NCBI RefSeq assembly: GCF_015602705.1
Contig: NZ_CP059081.1
Location: 2,179,702-2,243,701, forward strand
DNA from: Acinetobacter lwoffii
GTDB taxonomy: Bacteria; Pseudomonadota; Gammaproteobacteria; Pseudomonadales; Moraxellaceae
DNA: 64,000 bases
Reading direction: 5' to 3'
This document shows positions 1 through 8,855 of this stretch, one piece after another; positions within the stretch are counted from its first letter, which is position 1; every line of letters begins with the position of its first letter. A program made the position numbers and the translations under genes. The notes under the pieces are model-generated. The model did no database searches and was not told the DNA's origin. It was given only the letters and a program-made list of their open reading frames with translations.

Positions 1-414
1 GAATTACTGCTGCCCGCATTTGCTGCCCTGTGGTTCGGGATCGGTGCCATCATGGTTGGCGTCCTGTACTGGATGTTCCCGATGATGGGACTGACGACCC
101 AGCTCCTGACCTGGATCATACTTTCTGTACTGTGTACGCTGCTCTGGTTCAAGTTTATCAAACCGCTTTCCATTGACAAGACCAAAGCCGGTCTGTCGCG
201 TGAGGCGACCATTGGTCAAGTGGGCATGGTGATTCAGATCAATCTGGATCATGGGCAAATCCGGGTGCGCTTTCCGATGCCAGTTTTAGGTTCGGATGAA
301 TGGGAATGCCGAACTCTGGACCCAGTTCAGGTCGGAGACCGCGTTCGCGTCGTGGATATTCTGGGTAATGACCTGGTCGTACAACCTTACAGCACGAATT
401 ATCAAAATCAATAA
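1..414 (+). CDS. NfeD-like membrane protein, 5' end outside window
   Basis: The reading frame is open from base 1, so the true start lies upstream; 137 residues are visible. The first ~55 residues are hydrophobic with two likely membrane spans, followed by a small beta-rich domain (about residues 70-135) with the GQVG...V...GxxRVRF pattern of the C-terminal NfeD OB-fold. NfeD proteins pair with stomatin/SPFH proteins in membrane microdomain organisation, and the next gene, 12 bp downstream, is such a protein, so the two are probably co-transcribed. Family assignment is good; the precise role is inferred from the pairing. Confidence 0.85.
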   Translation, partial: ELLLPAFAALWFGIGAIMVGVLYWMFPMMGLTTQLLTWIILSVLCTLLWFKFIKPLSIDKTKAGLSREATIGQVGMVIQINLDHGQIRVRFPMPVLGSDEWECRTLDPVQVGDRVRVVDILGNDLVVQPYSTNYQNQ

Positions 415-426
415 GGTGAATAAGCT

Positions 427-1281
427 ATGTCTGGTGGTTCTATCATTGTTATCGCGTTTCTGGCCTTTGTTGCGATTACCATTTTTAAAGGTGTGCGGAT
501 TGTGCCGCAAGGCTACAAATGGATCGTACAGCGTCTGGGTAAATACCACACCACCCTAAATCCGGGCCTGAATTTTGTCATTCCTTATGTCGATGAAGTC
601 GCCTATAAAGTCACAACCAAAGATATCGTTCTGGATATTCCCTCACAGGAAGTGATTACCCGTGATAACGCGGTTCTGCTGATGAATGCAGTGGCCTATA
701 TCAACCTGACCACACCAGAAAAAGCAGTGTACGGGATTGAAAACTACTCATGGGCAATTCAGAACCTGGTACAGACTTCACTGCGTTCGATTGTCGGTGA
801 AATGGATCTGGATGATGCGCTATCTTCACGTGACCATATCAAGGCACGCTTGAAATCCAGTATTTCCGATGATATCTCGGACTGGGGAATTACCCTAAAG
901 ACTGTGGAAATTCAGGATATTAAACCTTCAATTACCATGCAGACTGCGATGGAAGAACAGGCCGCTGCTGAACGCCAGCGTCGTGCAACCGTCACCAAAG
1001 CTGACGGTGAAAAACAGGCCGCAATTCTGGAAGCGGATGGCCGTCTGGAAGCCTCACGTCGTGATGCCGAAGCGCAAGTGGTTCTGGCTGAGTCTTCACA
1101 ACGTGCAATTGACATGGTGACTTCTGCCATTGGTGATAATGAAATTCCGGTCGCCTATTTACTGGGTGAACAGTATATTAAAGCCATGCAGGATATGGCC
1201 AAGTCGCCAAATGCCAAGACCGTGGTCCTTCCAGCCGATGTGTTAAATACGATCCGCGGTGTCATGGGTCGCCCTAACTAA
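427..1281 (+). CDS. qmcA: SPFH/band-7 (stomatin-like) protein, QmcA type
   Basis: 284 residues. An N-terminal membrane anchor (about residues 4-20) is followed by the SPFH domain starting at RIVPQGYKWIVQRLGKY and containing LDIPSQEVITRDNA, then an Ala/Glu-rich coiled-coil segment (about residues 170-225) typical of flotillin/stomatin oligomerisation. Architecture and length match Escherichia coli QmcA (about 305 residues). The partner nfeD gene lies immediately upstream. Likely role: oligomeric scaffold in the inner membrane, possibly affecting protease access. The gene symbol is by similarity in memory, not by search. Confidence 0.85.
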   Translation: MSGGSIIVIAFLAFVAITIFKGVRIVPQGYKWIVQRLGKYHTTLNPGLNFVIPYVDEVAYKVTTKDIVLDIPSQEVITRDNAVLLMNAVAYINLTTPEKAVYGIENYSWAIQNLVQTSLRSIVGEMDLDDALSSRDHIKARLKSSISDDISDWGITLKTVEIQDIKPSITMQTAMEEQAAAERQRRATVTKADGEKQAAILEADGRLEASRRDAEAQVVLAESSQRAIDMVTSAIGDNEIPVAYLLGEQYIKAMQDMAKSPNAKTVVLPADVLNTIRGVMGRPN

Positions 1282-1301
1282 TTTATCTTTTGACTTTATA
1301 C

Positions 1302-1330
1302 ATAGGCAGCCCGAGGGTTGCCTATTTTTA
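1302..1330 (+). terminator. Rho-independent terminator after nfeD-qmcA
   Basis: ATAGGCA (1302-1308) pairs with TGCCTAT (1319-1325), with additional GCCC/GGGT pairing inside, followed by TTTTTA. It lies 20 bp after the stop of the SPFH gene. Confidence 0.8.
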
Positions 1331-1494
1331 TTCGCGCAAGAAAATCTCAGCAAAAAATGTGAATTTATGGTTAAATTTCGCGTTTATTTTTGAAATCTAC
1401 TGGATTCGATGTTGCCTGGCTTTCGGATTAAAGCTTTTCGCATCTGTCTTATTCCTTGTTTCGATCTACTGTCCAACTTAAAAATGGATACCGT

Positions 1495-2985
1495 ATGAGC
1501 TCCCTAAATCCAACCTTAATTACTTTTCTTTTCTATATTGTCGCGATGGTGGTGATTGGCCTGATGGCTTATCGCGCGACAAGCAACTTTTCCGATTACA
1601 TCTTAGGGGGCCGACGTTTAGGGAGTTTCGTAACTGCACTTTCTGCAGGGGCTTCCGACATGAGTGGCTGGCTACTGATGGGCCTGCCCGGTGCGATTTA
1701 TCTTTCAGGCCTGTCTGAAATGTGGATTGCCATTGGTCTGATTATTGGTGCCTGGCTGAACTGGCTACTGGTTGCTGGCCGTCTGCGGGTGCATACCGAA
1801 GTCCAGCACAATGCCCTGACCCTGCCGGATTATTTCTCGAATCGTTTTAATGACCAGAAGAAAATCCTGCGTATTGTTTCGGCTGTCGTGATTCTGATTT
1901 TCTTTGCGATTTACTGCGCTTCCGGCATGGTTGCAGGCGCTCGTCTGTTCGAAAGCATGTTTGATATGTCGTATAGCACTGCGCTCTGGATCAGTGCAAT
2001 TGCCACCATCAGCTATGTGTTTATTGGTGGCTTCCTGGCTGTGAGCTGGACCGACACCATTCAGGCCGGGTTGATGATCTTTGCCCTGTTGCTAACGCCA
2101 ATCGTGACGTTAATGGCCTTCTCGGATCTGTCGCAAGTGACTTTGGCACTTGAAGCTGCTCGCCCTCAAGCAATGAATATTCTGGGTGATCTCAGCCTTG
2201 TTGCGATTATTTCCCTGCTGGCCTGGGGTTTGGGCTATTTTGGCCAGCCGCATATTCTGGTGCGCTTTATGGCAGCAGATTCAGTCAAATCCATTCCAAA
2301 TGCACGTCGTATTGGCATGACCTGGATGATTTTATGTCTGGGTGGTGCAGTTGCGGCCGGCTTCTTCGGGATTGCCTATTTCCAGCAGCATCCGGAACTG
2401 GCAAGCGTGGTGAATGCCAATCCTGAAACGGTATTTATGGAACTGACCAAAATCCTGTTTAATCCATGGATTGCCGGGGTGGTACTGGCTGCGATTCTGG
2501 CTGCGGTAATGAGTACTTTAAGCTGTCAGCTGCTGGTCTGCTCAAGTACCCTGACGGAAGATTTTTATAAATCTTTCCTGCGTAAAAATGCCTCGCAAAA
2601 AGAACTGGTCTGGGTCGGCCGCTTAATGGTGCTACTGATTGCCTTGCTGGCAATCTGGATGGCGGGTAATCCTGAATCTAAAGTTCTGGGGCTGGTGGCT
2701 TATGCCTGGGCAGGTTTTGGTGCCGCTTTTGGTCCATTGATTATCCTGTCTTTGTTCTGGAAACGCATGACCTTGAATGGTGCCTTGGCCGGTATGATCG
2801 TTGGCGCAGTCGTCGTTATTTTATGGAAGAACATTTTTGCCGACACAGGTCTGTATGAAATCGTTCCGGGCTTTATCTGCTCAATGTTTGCGATTGTCGT
2901 GGTGAGCCTGATGGGTAAAGCGCCGACAGCAGAAATTACCGACCGCTTTGAACAGGCTGAACGTCTATATAACGAAAGCAAATAA
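1495..2985 (+). CDS. putP: Sodium/proline symporter
   Basis: 496 residues with about 13 hydrophobic segments of the sodium:solute symporter (SSS) family. It begins MSSLNPTLITFLFYIVAMV, continues with SDYILGGRRLGSFVTALSAG and ASDMSGWLLMGLPG, all typical of PutP, which imports proline with Na+. The frame is open to a possible start at 1456, but the ATG at 1495 matches the family start; neither has a strong Shine-Dalgarno. No putA lies in the window. Its natural terminator downstream has been split by an IS element (see 3001-3017). Confidence 0.93.
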   Translation: MSSLNPTLITFLFYIVAMVVIGLMAYRATSNFSDYILGGRRLGSFVTALSAGASDMSGWLLMGLPGAIYLSGLSEMWIAIGLIIGAWLNWLLVAGRLRVHTEVQHNALTLPDYFSNRFNDQKKILRIVSAVVILIFFAIYCASGMVAGARLFESMFDMSYSTALWISAIATISYVFIGGFLAVSWTDTIQAGLMIFALLLTPIVTLMAFSDLSQVTLALEAARPQAMNILGDLSLVAIISLLAWGLGYFGQPHILVRFMAADSVKSIPNARRIGMTWMILCLGGAVAAGFFGIAYFQQHPELASVVNANPETVFMELTKILFNPWIAGVVLAAILAAVMSTLSCQLLVCSSTLTEDFYKSFLRKNASQKELVWVGRLMVLLIALLAIWMAGNPESKVLGLVAYAWAGFGAAFGPLIILSLFWKRMTLNGALAGMIVGAVVVILWKNIFADTGLYEIVPGFICSMFAIVVVSLMGKAPTAEITDRFEQAERLYNESK

Positions 2986-2997
2986 TTCTGTATCAAC

Positions 2998-3017
2998 TAA
3001 AAAGAGGACTTCAAGTC
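2998..3017. terminator. Left half of an IS-split terminator plus 10-bp target duplication
   Basis: A-rich run and GAGG followed by ACTTCAAGTC (3008-3017). With the IS and one duplicate removed, this joins 4288-4309 to give a 13-bp perfect stem, AAAAAGAGGACTT pairing with AAGTCCTCTTTTT, then more Ts. It was a bidirectional terminator between convergent putP and ispA. ACTTCAAGTC is repeated at 4288-4297. Confidence 0.9.
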
Positions 3018-4287
3018 CATTGCTGTCCCACAATTTTTCACAAGAGGAAGCTCATTTGAGCTTCCTCTTGTTTTATGGGTATTTTATCGGGTGAAAATAA
3101 AGCTTTTAAAGTTCTTCTTTCAAACAAATTCACTTGAATTATTCTGAGTAAACGTTGAACTGTCCAACCTGTTTTCCCTAAATGTTGAGCGAAACTCACC
3201 AATAAATAGGCGATCATCGCAATCCAGATTTGTGTCTGAATTGCGTTCCTGCTGCGGCCTAGAAACGCTTTTAATTTGAGATTCTGCTTAATCGCCTTAA
3301 AGAACAGCTCAACTTTCCAACGATCTTTATAAATCGCCGCAATGGTGGAGGCGGCTAAATGAAAGTTATTGCTGAGAAAGCTAAAGTGCTTGCCACTTTG
3401 CTGATCTCTATATTCAATTCTTCTTAACACTGGGGCTTTTCTTTTTAGGGCATGTGCGCTATTCAGCTGAATGGTTTCATCTTTTAGAATACCTTTGGAT
3501 TCAAGCACTGGATGTTGCCGGATCACCTGATACACAGATTTAGGCCTAAAACGTGGGACAAATCCAATGTTTTGAGCAGTCAGATTTGCATACCATTGGT
3601 AATCGACATAGCCTTTATCAAAAACTACAATGCTGCCAGCAGGAAACTGGAATTTGCGGCCTTGTACCATGTCATTTTCTTTGCCATTTTCAACTGCAAC
3701 AAACTCAGGAATATCATTGCTGTGATTCAATCCTATGCTGAGTTTCATGCTGGCTTTTGAGTCATGAACTTTGGCCCATTCACATAAGGAAAGCGACAGG
3801 TCAATATGACTGGCATCCAAGGAATACAAGGGATTCTTAAAGCGAAATTTATGAGCTACTTTTGAGTGTTCATAGTATTTAAGCAACTTGTAAAATAGCT
3901 GTTGATACAAGGCAGCAGGCTGCTGCTCATTGATTCGTGCCAGCGTGCTTCGGGGAATAGACTTTGCTCCGAGATGACTTAGCTTTTCCTGTTGGCACTC
4001 CAAATTGGATTGAATATCTCTCAGACTTTGCCTACTAAGAGAATTGAGACATCAATATGGCAATAAACTGATCCCACCGGGAAGCCGCTCTAAATTTCTG
4101 TCCAACATGGTGTACTTTAGCAAGTTGTTCAAAATCCTGTCGCACAACAGGTTTAATTAGCTCATGAAATACGGTATTCTGATGTGACAAAACCTGAATC
4201 CTGGTCGTTAAAGTGTTTGTTTGCACTCATATTTTAACTGTTAGGACTCAGGTTTTTTTATTTAAAGCAAACTATGGGACAGCAGTG
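3018..4287 (-). mobile_element. IS4-family insertion sequence, copy 1
   Basis: 1270 bp bounded by terminal inverted repeats CATTGCTGTCCCA (left) and CACTGCTGTCCCA (right end read inward), with a 10-bp target duplication ACTTCAAGTC. The transposase reads on the minus strand. It is nearly identical to the copy at 15390-16658 but one base longer. A perfect 14-bp stem (about 3041-3070) followed by TTTT on the plus strand lies just inside the left end and overlaps the last transposase codons. It can act as a terminator for transcription entering from putP. Confidence 0.95.
3038..4226 (-). pseudogene. IS4-family transposase, frameshifted copy
   Basis: Same protein as the intact copy at 15451-16638, but an extra T at 4036 (plus strand; 'cctacTaagag' against 'cctacaagag' in copy 2) creates TAG after MSQFS, leaving a 63-residue N-terminal piece and a 321-residue C-terminal open frame. 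The C-terminal part keeps the IS4 YREK signature (Y-KD-R-WKV-E-LFFKAI-K). The product is probably inactive, although copy 2 could supply transposase in trans. Confidence 0.93.
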
Positions 4288-4309
4288 ACTTCAAGTCCTC
4301 TTTTTTTAT
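4288..4309. terminator. Right half of the IS-split putP/ispA terminator
   Basis: ACTTCAAGTC (4288-4297, second copy of the target duplication) followed by CTCTTTTTTT. On its own it can no longer form the 13-bp stem. ispA transcripts arriving on the minus strand meet only this half before running into the IS. Confidence 0.85.
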
Positions 4310-4348
4310 GCGGTTCCTTTAAAATTTTTTAGAAAAATAATTTTTCAA

Positions 4349-5254
4349 TCAGCTTTTGCGCGTGAGCAGGAACTGGGTAATTTGCCTCAACTCTTCCGCC
4401 CCTTCAAAATGGTTCAAGGCATTGATCGCCTGATCATGTAATTGCTGGGCATAGGCCTTGGCCTGCTCCAAACCCATCAATGCCGGATAGGTCGATTTTT
4501 CTACCTGTTCATCCTTGCCGGCTGTTTTCCCCAACACTTCGGTATCGGAAATAATATCCAAAATATCATCCTGTACCTGAAAGGCCAGACCAATCGCCTG
4601 TCCAAACTCACGTAATTTAGGAATGGCCAGATCGGTACCCTCAAAAATAGTCACCGCCGCCATCATGATCGCGGCACTAATCAAAGCACCGGTTTTATTG
4701 CGATGAATATTTTCCAGTGCTTGCTGATCGATTTTTTTGCCTTCAGACTGCAAATCTAAAACTTGGCCATTCACCATTTTCGAAGAAGCGGTTGCCAGAA
4801 TCTGCATCTGCTTCAGTACAATGGAAGCTTCCACCGCTGGCCCCTGATCAAACAGACGGCTACCCAAAATTTCAAAAGCCATCGATTGCAGGATATCACC
4901 TGCCAAAAGCGCGGTATCTTCTCCATAAGCCACATGACATGTCGGCTGGCCACGGCGCAGCAAATCATTGTCCATACACGGCAGATCATCATGGGCCAGT
5001 GAATAGCAGTGAATAAACTCGATTGCAACCGCTGCACGGCGCACTGCAGCACTATTCTGATTGGGTTTTAATGCAGCAGTGGCATAGCATAGCGCTGGAC
5101 GTACTCGCTTGCCACCAAGCATCACAGCATGATGGACTGCCGACCTTAACGGTTCCGAAATGGCAAAGGCTTCCAGAGCGGTCAATAAATCCTGTTGAAT
5201 GCGGTGTTGTGCTTGAGTGAGTGCATGGGTTGATACGTCAGTGATAGATGACAC
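4349..5254 (-). CDS. ispA: Farnesyl diphosphate synthase (polyprenyl synthetase)
   Basis: 301 residues. The first Asp-rich motif DDLPCMDND and the second DDILD define trans-polyprenyl diphosphate synthases; GGKRVRPAL and the length fit IspA, which condenses IPP with DMAPP/GPP to farnesyl diphosphate for quinones and undecaprenyl phosphate. The start is GTG at 5254 with GAGG five bases upstream (a frame-shifted ATG overlaps it). dxs, the usual neighbour, is not seen. ispA converges with putP, and the shared terminator has been split by the IS. Confidence 0.93.
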   Translation of the reverse strand: MSSITDVSTHALTQAQHRIQQDLLTALEAFAISEPLRSAVHHAVMLGGKRVRPALCYATAALKPNQNSAAVRRAAVAIEFIHCYSLAHDDLPCMDNDLLRRGQPTCHVAYGEDTALLAGDILQSMAFEILGSRLFDQGPAVEASIVLKQMQILATASSKMVNGQVLDLQSEGKKIDQQALENIHRNKTGALISAAIMMAAVTIFEGTDLAIPKLREFGQAIGLAFQVQDDILDIISDTEVLGKTAGKDEQVEKSTYPALMGLEQAKAYAQQLHDQAINALNHFEGAEELRQITQFLLTRKS

Positions 5255-5301
5255 ATTCGCCTCGAATACGTAGTCCAGAAGAATAAAATGACAAGCGAAT
5301 A

Positions 5302-5326
5302 AATGCCTGTACGGTGATCAGGCATT
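5302..5326. promoter_or_regulatory. Inverted repeat upstream of ispA
   Basis: AATGCCTG (5302-5309) and CAGGCATT (5319-5326) form an 8-bp inverted repeat with a 9-base gap about 50 bp before the ispA start. It has no T-run, so it is more likely an operator or leader structure than a terminator. The role is unknown. Confidence 0.35.
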
Positions 5327-5424
5327 GTACCTAGAAATGCCTTGAATTTTCAGCCATAAATCGAATTGTTCTACTGAAATTTGCTATTCAATATCAAATA
5401 AGCAAGTCAGAGATTTTAAACCAT

Positions 5425-5452
5425 AAAAAACCACCGCAGAACCGGTGGTTTT
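5425..5452. terminator. Bidirectional terminator downstream of prpF
   Basis: AAAACCACCG and CGGTGGTTTT with a short loop, A-run on the left and T-run on the right, 25 bp from the prpF stop. Confidence 0.8.
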
Positions 5453-5476
5453 ACAGGCTAAATGTATGCACGGCAT

Positions 5477-6667
5477 TTAAACGAGAACATCTTCTGGTAC
5501 GCGCACCCAGCCTTCCATCAATACGCGGGCACTACGGCTCATAATCGCTTTCTTCACTTTCCACTCACCATTTTCAAAACTTGCTTGTGCACCCACTCTT
5601 AAAGTCCCGGAAGGATGACCGAAACGCACCGCTTCACGCTCTACCCCACCTGCGACCCGGTTCACCAATGTTCCGGGAATGGCAGCTGCCGTACCAATAG
5701 CCACTGCAGCCGTGCCCATCATGGCATGATGGAGTTTACCCATAGACAAGGCCCGAACCAGAATATCGGTATCTGATTCGGTGACGGTTTTGCCACTGGA
5801 TGAAGTATAGTTACTCGGTGGTGCAACAAAGGCAATTTTTGGCGTGTGTTGTCGGGTTACGGCTTCTGCAATATCCTGAATCAATCCCATCTGTTTGGCT
5901 GCATAGGCACGAATCGTTTCGAACTTTGTCAGGGCGGCTACGTCATTATTGATATGATCCTGGAGTTCTGTGCCCTTATAGCCTAGATCTCTCGCATTCA
6001 AAAAGACGGTTGGAATGCCGGCATTAATCATGGTCACTTCGAAACTGCCAATATTGGGCACTTCCAAAGTATCGACCAGATTGCCTGTTGGAAACATCGA
6101 ACCGCCTTCAGCATCGTCATCAGCTGGATCCAGAAACTCGATCTGCACTTCCGCCGCAGGAAAGGTTACGCCATCCAGTTCGAAATCACCCAGCTCCTGC
6201 ACTTGACCATTTCGCATCGGCACATGTGCAATAATGGTTTTCTGAATATTGGTCTGCCAGATCCGTACCGTGCATAACCCATTTTCAAGAATACGTTCGG
6301 CATCGACCAGACCATTGGAAATGGCAAATGCTCCCACTGCCGCGGTCAGATTGCCGCAGTTACCGCTCCAGTCTACAAAAGGACGGTCAATTGACACCTG
6401 ACCAAATAAATAATCGACATCATGATCAGCGTGCAGGCTTTTTGACAGAATGACCGTTTTACTGGTACTGGAACTGGCACCACCCATACCGTCGATCTGT
6501 TTCCCATATGGATCTGGGCTACCAATCACGCGTAGCAAAAGCTGGTCACGAATCCGGCCAGGCTGTTGTGCTTCTACAGGCAGGTCATCCAGCTTAAAGA
6601 AAACACCTTTACTGGTGCCTCCACGCATATAGGTTGCAGGAATCTTGATTTGGGCGGCAAAACTCAT
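5477..6667 (-). CDS. prpF: PrpF-type 2-methylaconitate cis-trans isomerase
   Basis: 396 residues, the usual length of the PrpF/AcnD-accessory family. It starts with IPATYMRGGTSKG and contains DPYGKQIDGMGGASSSTSK and DWSGNCGNLTAAVGAFA, diagnostic of this diaminopimelate-epimerase-like fold. In the methylcitrate cycle PrpF isomerises the trans-2-methylaconitate made by AcnD during propionate breakdown. prpB, prpC and acnD are not adjacent, so the gene may be a stand-alone paralogue acting on another tricarboxylate. ATG at 6667 with AAGGA about 11 bases upstream. Confidence 0.85.
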   Translation of the reverse strand: MSFAAQIKIPATYMRGGTSKGVFFKLDDLPVEAQQPGRIRDQLLLRVIGSPDPYGKQIDGMGGASSSTSKTVILSKSLHADHDVDYLFGQVSIDRPFVDWSGNCGNLTAAVGAFAISNGLVDAERILENGLCTVRIWQTNIQKTIIAHVPMRNGQVQELGDFELDGVTFPAAEVQIEFLDPADDDAEGGSMFPTGNLVDTLEVPNIGSFEVTMINAGIPTVFLNARDLGYKGTELQDHINNDVAALTKFETIRAYAAKQMGLIQDIAEAVTRQHTPKIAFVAPPSNYTSSSGKTVTESDTDILVRALSMGKLHHAMMGTAAVAIGTAAAIPGTLVNRVAGGVEREAVRFGHPSGTLRVGAQASFENGEWKVKKAIMSRSARVLMEGWVRVPEDVLV

Positions 6668-6999
6668 GAATTATTTCATCCTTTGACTTGTCTTTGTTTT
6701 CGTACAGGTTATTCAATATTTATATTCAAAGTATAGTATGTTGAAAGCAGAACTGCTTGGCTGCCAGACCTTAGTATAAAAAAACGGCATTTGTATTTTA
6801 TCCAAGAAAATAGAGAACTCATCAGTAACAGTTTCAATAAAATTAATATATTGATTCATTTATATTTTATTTCAGTTATTTATATGAATATTTTTTATTA
6901 TTCCTCCAACAATATTTCATTCTTAGGATGGACTAGGCTTCTTTAGTCTGATCAATTACAATCAGCCACTTATCATTTTCCATTGTCGGGCTGAACACT
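6668..6999. other. Divergent intergenic region, prpF / permease
   Basis: 332 bp of AT-rich sequence between divergently transcribed genes. It must hold both promoters, but I could not identify a convincing -35/-10 pair or operator. No coding sequence was seen. Confidence 0.5.
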
Positions 7000-8355
7000 T
7001 TGAATAACGAGTCTTCACAACTTCAGCGTGGCTTAAAGAACCGTCATATTCAGTTGATCGCCATGGGCGGTGCAATTGGCACAGGCTTATTCTTAGGTTC
7101 CGCACAGGTGATCCAATCTGCGGGTCCTTCTATTATTTTAGGCTATGCCATTGGGGGCCTGATTGCATTTTTAATCATGCGTCAATTGGGTGAGATGATT
7201 GTTCATGAACCTGTCGCAGGTTCATTCAGCCATTTTGCTTATAAATACTGGGGAAAATTTCCCGGTTTCCTTGCGGGTTGGAACTACTGGATTTTGTATA
7301 TCCTGGTAGCCATGACCGAACTTACCGCAGTTGCGAAATATATCAACTACTGGTGGCCGCATATTCCAGCCTGGGCATCGGTACTGTTTTTCTTTATCGT
7401 GATTACACTGGTCAACCTCGGCAATGTGAAATTCTACGGTGAATCAGAATTCTGGCTTTCCATCATTAAAGTGACTGCGGTCATCTCGATGATTGTCTTT
7501 GGCCTGTATCTGATCCTGACTGCTGATGCTTCTTCAGGCGCATCTTTTAGCAATCTTTGGACCGCGGGCGGTTTCTTCCCGAATGGTTTTGAAGGTCTGT
7601 TCTACATGCTGGCCTTCCTGATGTTTGCCTTCGGTGGTATTGAACTGATCGGTATGGCGGCTGCAGAAGCTGAAAATCCGGAAAAAACCATTCCGAAAGC
7701 CATTAATCAGGTGGTTTTCCGTATTCTGATTTTCTATGTCGGTGCTTTGACGATTCTGTTGTCACTCGTGCCTTGGAATCAGCTTGAGCTTGGTGGTCTG
7801 GACAAAAGTCCTTTCGTGATGATTTTCAGCCAGCTTGGCATTGACTGGGCAGCACACTTACTGAACTTTATTATCCTGACAGCAGCACTGTCTGTGTATA
7901 ACAGTGGTATGTATGCCAACAGCCGTATGCTATATGGTCTGGCTCAACAAGGAAATGCACCTAAAGTCTTCATGAAAGTGAATAAGCAAGGGACACCGAT
8001 TCCCGCTGTATTGTTCTCTGCTGCGCTGATTTTCGGTTGTGTACTACTTAACTACTTCGTGCCTGAAGATGCCTTAAGTCATCTGATTTACATCGTAGTC
8101 GGTGCATTGGTATTGAACTGGGCCATGATTACCCTGACCCATCTCAAATTTATTCAAAGCATGAAAAAGCTGGGACAGAAGACTTCCTTCCCTGCGCTGT
8201 GGTCTCCGGCGGGCAATATTCTAGTTCTTGGTTTTATTGTTACGATTCTTTACATCATGTGGACGCAAGGATTCCAGGAATCCATTTTGATGATCCCGCT
8301 TTGGATCGTGGTCATGTTCGGTCTGTTTAAGTTACTTAAGCCTAAAAATACTTAG
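7000..8355 (+). CDS. APC-family amino-acid permease (AroP/ProY type)
   Basis: 451 residues with 12 predicted membrane spans. The N-terminus RGLKNRHIQLIAMGGAIGTG and the segment GEMIVHEPVAGSFSHFA are typical of the amino-acid transporter subfamily (AroP, ProY, GabP, CycA), which imports amino acids with protons. The substrate cannot be read from sequence. The start is TTG at 7000; the next in-frame ATG falls inside the conserved GGAIGTG block, so TTG is preferred. Confidence 0.88.
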   Translation: MNNESSQLQRGLKNRHIQLIAMGGAIGTGLFLGSAQVIQSAGPSIILGYAIGGLIAFLIMRQLGEMIVHEPVAGSFSHFAYKYWGKFPGFLAGWNYWILYILVAMTELTAVAKYINYWWPHIPAWASVLFFFIVITLVNLGNVKFYGESEFWLSIIKVTAVISMIVFGLYLILTADASSGASFSNLWTAGGFFPNGFEGLFYMLAFLMFAFGGIELIGMAAAEAENPEKTIPKAINQVVFRILIFYVGALTILLSLVPWNQLELGGLDKSPFVMIFSQLGIDWAAHLLNFIILTAALSVYNSGMYANSRMLYGLAQQGNAPKVFMKVNKQGTPIPAVLFSAALIFGCVLLNYFVPEDALSHLIYIVVGALVLNWAMITLTHLKFIQSMKKLGQKTSFPALWSPAGNILVLGFIVTILYIMWTQGFQESILMIPLWIVVMFGLFKLLKPKNT

Positions 8356-8380
8356 ACAACTCCTGTAGCTATGAGTCCTT

Positions 8381-8412
8381 AAAAGTTATTGCTTCGGCAA
8401 TAACTTTTTTTG
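8381..8412 (+). terminator. Rho-independent terminator after the permease
   Basis: AAAAGTTATTGC, a TTCG tetraloop and GCAATAACTTTT, then further Ts; it ends about 30 bp before the tRNA. Confidence 0.92.
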
Positions 8413-8442
8413 TATTTTTTACAGTACAATAGCCTTCTTTTC

Positions 8443-8518
8443 GCGCCCTTAGCTTAACTGGATAGAGCAGTTGCCTCCTAAGCGACCGACGTGGGTTCGA
8501 GTCCCGCAGGGCGCACCA
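8443..8518 (+). tRNA. tRNA-Arg(CCU)
   Basis: 76 bases with encoded CCA. Acceptor GCGCCCT (8443-8449) pairs with AGGGCGC (8508-8514); the anticodon loop CTCCTAA gives anticodon CCT, which reads AGG; the T-loop is GTTCGAGTC. The flanks show no integrase or duplicated tRNA 3' end. Confidence 0.97.
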
Positions 8519-8855
8519 TCCTTTCAAAATGTGATCTATACTTCAAAAAATCAGCGTTAATCTTCATATTTTTAGAATATTTTTTATACAAAAAATCATT
8601 TTTTCTTCATTATTTTATTTCTATTACTTTCAAATACTTATTTCAAAATGAGGCTATTTTTTGGTGTAAAAACTCTATTTTGATGCTTTTTTAGACTAAT
8701 TAGTTTTTTCTAGAGCATTTACTCTTATTTTAATTGTGCTATTTTTGTCACATGGAGTAACAAATGATTGCGGATAAATACCCGAAATCTCCAAGAATTT
8801 AATAAGTGCAAACAACAACGCTAGATATAAATTTGTACCTCAAGGAAAGACGTAA
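8519..8855. other. AT-rich intergenic region before the FadL pair
   Basis: 337 bp. It contains the upstream region of the first FadL-like gene, including a good Shine-Dalgarno (AAGGAAAG) about 6 bases before the ATG. I see no credible gene. Confidence 0.5.

Noticed and set aside
1456..1494. Longer putP start at 1456
   Set aside because: The extra 13 residues are not seen at PutP N-termini and the ATG at 1495 matches the family start.
8443..8518. tRNA-Arg as an integration site
   Set aside because: No duplicated tRNA 3' end or integrase in the flanks; the neighbours are core genes.
8491..8694. ORF overlapping the tRNA-Arg 3' end
   Set aside because: It begins inside the tRNA and has low-complexity Phe/Lys composition from AT-rich DNA.
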